From Psychroserpens mesophilus (lineage in GTDB: Bacteria > Bacteroidota > Bacteroidia > Flavobacteriales > Flavobacteriaceae), in NCBI RefSeq assembly GCF_000826645.1, contig NZ_JXJP01000003.1, forward strand, positions 248,001 to 312,000: 64,000 bases of DNA. The letters are read 5' to 3'. Position 1 is the stretch's first letter. Each line of letters opens with the position of its first letter. Shown piece after piece: positions 62,475-64,000 of the stretch. The translations under genes and the position numbers were made by a program. Below the pieces are notes generated by a model. The model was not told the DNA's origin and did no database searches. It saw nothing but the letters and a program-made list of their open reading frames with translations.

Positions 62475-63203
62475 ATGATTGCCATACTTAAAAAAGAAAT
62501 CAATTCGTTCTTCGCTTCACCCATTGGCTATTTAGTCATTGCTGTGTTCTTATCGATAAATGGCTTATTTCTATGGCTTTTTAAAGGTGAATTTAATATT
62601 CTAGATAATGGCTTTGCAGACTTATCAAGCTTTTTTTTACTGGCTCCATGGATTTTGATTTTCCTTGTACCAGCAGTGACTATGCGAAGTTTTGCTGATG
62701 AAAAAAAACAAGGCACATTAGAATTATTACTCACCAAACCTATCAGTCATTTACATATCGTTTTTGGAAAATATCTTGGAGCTTTTATTTTAATACTAAT
62801 GGCTTTAATTCCGACCTTACTGTATGTTTATACCATTTCAAAATTAGGAAATCCTGAAGGCAATTTAGATATAGGCAGCGTTATGGGTTCGTATTTTGGA
62901 TTGCTGTTTTTGGTTGCTGCTTACACTGCTATTGGTGTCTTTGCTTCAAGCCTGACAGATAATCAGATTGTCGCCTTTATTACTGCTGTGTTTATTAGTT
63001 TCTTCTTTTATTTTGGATTTGAAGGGCTTTCAAATTACAATCTGTTTGGAGATGCATTTTTTATAGAAAAACTAGGCATGGAATCTCATTTTAAAAGCAT
63101 GAGTCGAGGAATATTAGATACCAGAGACATCATTTACTTTTTGAGTGTAACTGCCTTATTTTTAACGTTTACAACGTTAAACATTAAACGTGCTAATCAA
63201 TGA
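62475..63203 (+). CDS. gldF: Gliding motility ABC transporter permease GldF
   Basis: The 242-residue permease has six membrane helices and starts MIAILKKEINSFFASPIGYL. It contains FLVPAVTMRSFADEKKQGTL near 62-81, typical of ABC-2 permeases. GldF with GldA and GldG forms an ABC system required for gliding in some Flavobacteria. The gldG gene follows, but only after a small extra gene. Confidence 0.9.
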   Translation: MIAILKKEINSFFASPIGYLVIAVFLSINGLFLWLFKGEFNILDNGFADLSSFFLLAPWILIFLVPAVTMRSFADEKKQGTLELLLTKPISHLHIVFGKYLGAFILILMALIPTLLYVYTISKLGNPEGNLDIGSVMGSYFGLLFLVAAYTAIGVFASSLTDNQIVAFITAVFISFFFYFGFEGLSNYNLFGDAFFIEKLGMESHFKSMSRGILDTRDIIYFLSVTALFLTFTTLNIKRANQ

Positions 63204-63688
63204 TAATTACAATTCCATTAGTCATATTGATGTGTGTTGTATTTGTACTTGTCTTTTTGTTTGTAAAAACAATTGATAAACGTAAATGGCTCACGTTATT
63301 TGTGAGTATAATGATAACCCCTTTTATCTATTTTTATGGCGTGTATCCTATGATTAATATTTTTAGCAATTACCATCATCAGAAGTATTTTTCTTCGGAA
63401 TTATGGATTGACAAGCCATCACTTCGTTATGAACTATCTGATGATTTGATGGCATCAGAAGTATTAATTGGAAAAACAAAAACTGAAGTCGAATCGCTTT
63501 TGGGAACTTATGAATGGTTAAGTTGGAATGACTTCAACAAAGATCACGATACTAATAAATGGAATTATAGTTTAGGAATTGAGCCTGGTGCATTTAATAC
63601 TGAAAAAGAATGCGTTGAGATTGTATTTAGCAATGATAAAGTCATTTCTATTAATCCCTTTAAAGAACCTATAAAATTTGATGATTAA
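63200..63688 (+). CDS. Membrane-anchored protein inserted between gldF and gldG, BamE-like end
   Basis: The 162-residue protein has two membrane helices (about 4-24 and 31-52). A soluble domain follows with LIGKTKTEVESLLGTYEWLS and NKWNYSLGIEPG, the LxGxTxxxVxxLLG...WxYxLG pattern of BamE/SmpA-like domains. It overlaps gldF by 4 bases (ATGA) and gldG by 8, so the three are translationally coupled. This gene is not part of the gldFG pair I know; its function is unknown. Confidence 0.72.
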   Translation: MIITIPLVILMCVVFVLVFLFVKTIDKRKWLTLFVSIMITPFIYFYGVYPMINIFSNYHHQKYFSSELWIDKPSLRYELSDDLMASEVLIGKTKTEVESLLGTYEWLSWNDFNKDHDTNKWNYSLGIEPGAFNTEKECVEIVFSNDKVISINPFKEPIKFDD

Positions 63689-64000
63689 AACTAAAAAACA
63701 TATCCTAATTGTATGCATCACATTGATAATTATCATTGTAATCAACTTGATTTCCAAACAAGTATACAAGCGGTTTGATTTAACAAAAGACAAACGTTAC
63801 ACCTTATCTGAAGCAGCCAAGCATACTATTGCAACTGTTGAAGCACCTTTAATAATTGATGTGTTTTTAGAAGGTGATTTCCCTTCAGAATTCAGACGAC
63901 TACGAAATGAAACGCAACAGATTCTTGAAGAATTTTCGGTAGTAAACAGTAACTTGATATTCAATTTTATTAATCCTTTAGAGGATAAATCTACACGAGA
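63681..64000 (+). CDS. gldG: Gliding motility ABC transporter substrate-binding protein GldG, N-terminal part
   Basis: The frame opens at ATG 63681-63683, inside the end of the preceding gene. It starts with a membrane helix (about 7-23), followed by KRFDLTKDKRYTLSEAAKHT and a conserved DVFLEGDFPSEF-like stretch. This is the usual N-terminal part of GldG, which is an exported membrane-anchored component of the gliding ABC system. The gene runs off the window. Confidence 0.85.
   Translation, partial: MIKTKKHILIVCITLIIIIVINLISKQVYKRFDLTKDKRYTLSEAAKHTIATVEAPLIIDVFLEGDFPSEFRRLRNETQQILEEFSVVNSNLIFNFINPLEDKSTR

Noticed and set aside
1-64000. tRNA or rRNA genes
   Set aside because: No cloverleaf-like or rRNA-like sequence was recognised in the gaps; gaps are too short or AT-rich.

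Overview
The window is AT-rich, tightly packed DNA from a Bacteroidetes chromosome, almost certainly a marine Flavobacteriaceae. The evidence is a gldF/gldG gliding-motility pair, a CAL67264-type small membrane protein, a SusC-like plug domain fused to a von Willebrand A domain, the MenA-F naphthoquinone route, the sodium-symporter/DUF4212 pair, and promoters of the TTG-N17-23-TAnnTTTG type. No rRNA, tRNA, CRISPR array, prophage or complete insertion sequence was seen.

Layout. 1-6.5 kb: a leftward cluster of poorly known genes (NUDIX hydrolase, three-helix membrane protein, large AAA+ ATPase, 345-residue unknown, long coiled-coil protein) with a frameshifted four-helix-bundle gene inside it. 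This is the best candidate here for an undescribed machine. 6.6-10 kb: metallo-beta-lactamase-fold lipoprotein, a tandem pair of tiny membrane proteins, the ribosomal ABC-F factor EttA and a CAL67264 protein. 10.1-13.2 kb: a redox-type operon (FMN reductase, GNAT, MarR, two pirins) with a shared palindrome upstream of its first gene and of a pirin gene. 13.3-16.2 kb: acyl-CoA carboxylase beta subunit and an MFS carrier. 16.2-19.1 kb: a vWA protein with an intact metal site next to a shorter paralogue that has lost it. 20.3-24.1 kb: an overlapping pair of DUF3857/transglutaminase-like exported proteins, the second lacking the catalytic triad.

19.1-36.8 kb contains menE, menC, menA, menB, menD, menF and a hotdog thioesterase, all on the minus strand but split into several units. 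menH and the final methyltransferase are not in the window. An RDD membrane gene here is broken by one in-frame TAG.

40.9-55.5 kb is a short-chain fatty-acid (probably acetate/propionate) uptake and sensing region: a CNB-CBS-DUF294 protein and a DnaQ-like exonuclease on the plus strand; facing them, DUF2306, two acyl-CoA synthetases, a response regulator, a symporter-histidine-kinase fusion, a sodium symporter with its DUF4212 subunit, a porin and a transposase-like zinc-ribbon/HTH protein. Two intergenic gaps of this region share a 14-base motif.

55.6-64 kb is mostly housekeeping: AGCS carrier, acyltransferase, MarC, purC (leader with four copies of an 8-mer), PhoH, a SAM hydrolase-family enzyme, a small monooxygenase, gldF, an unexpected small gene, and the start of gldG. 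Functions are assigned from motifs and remembered families; no database search was run.
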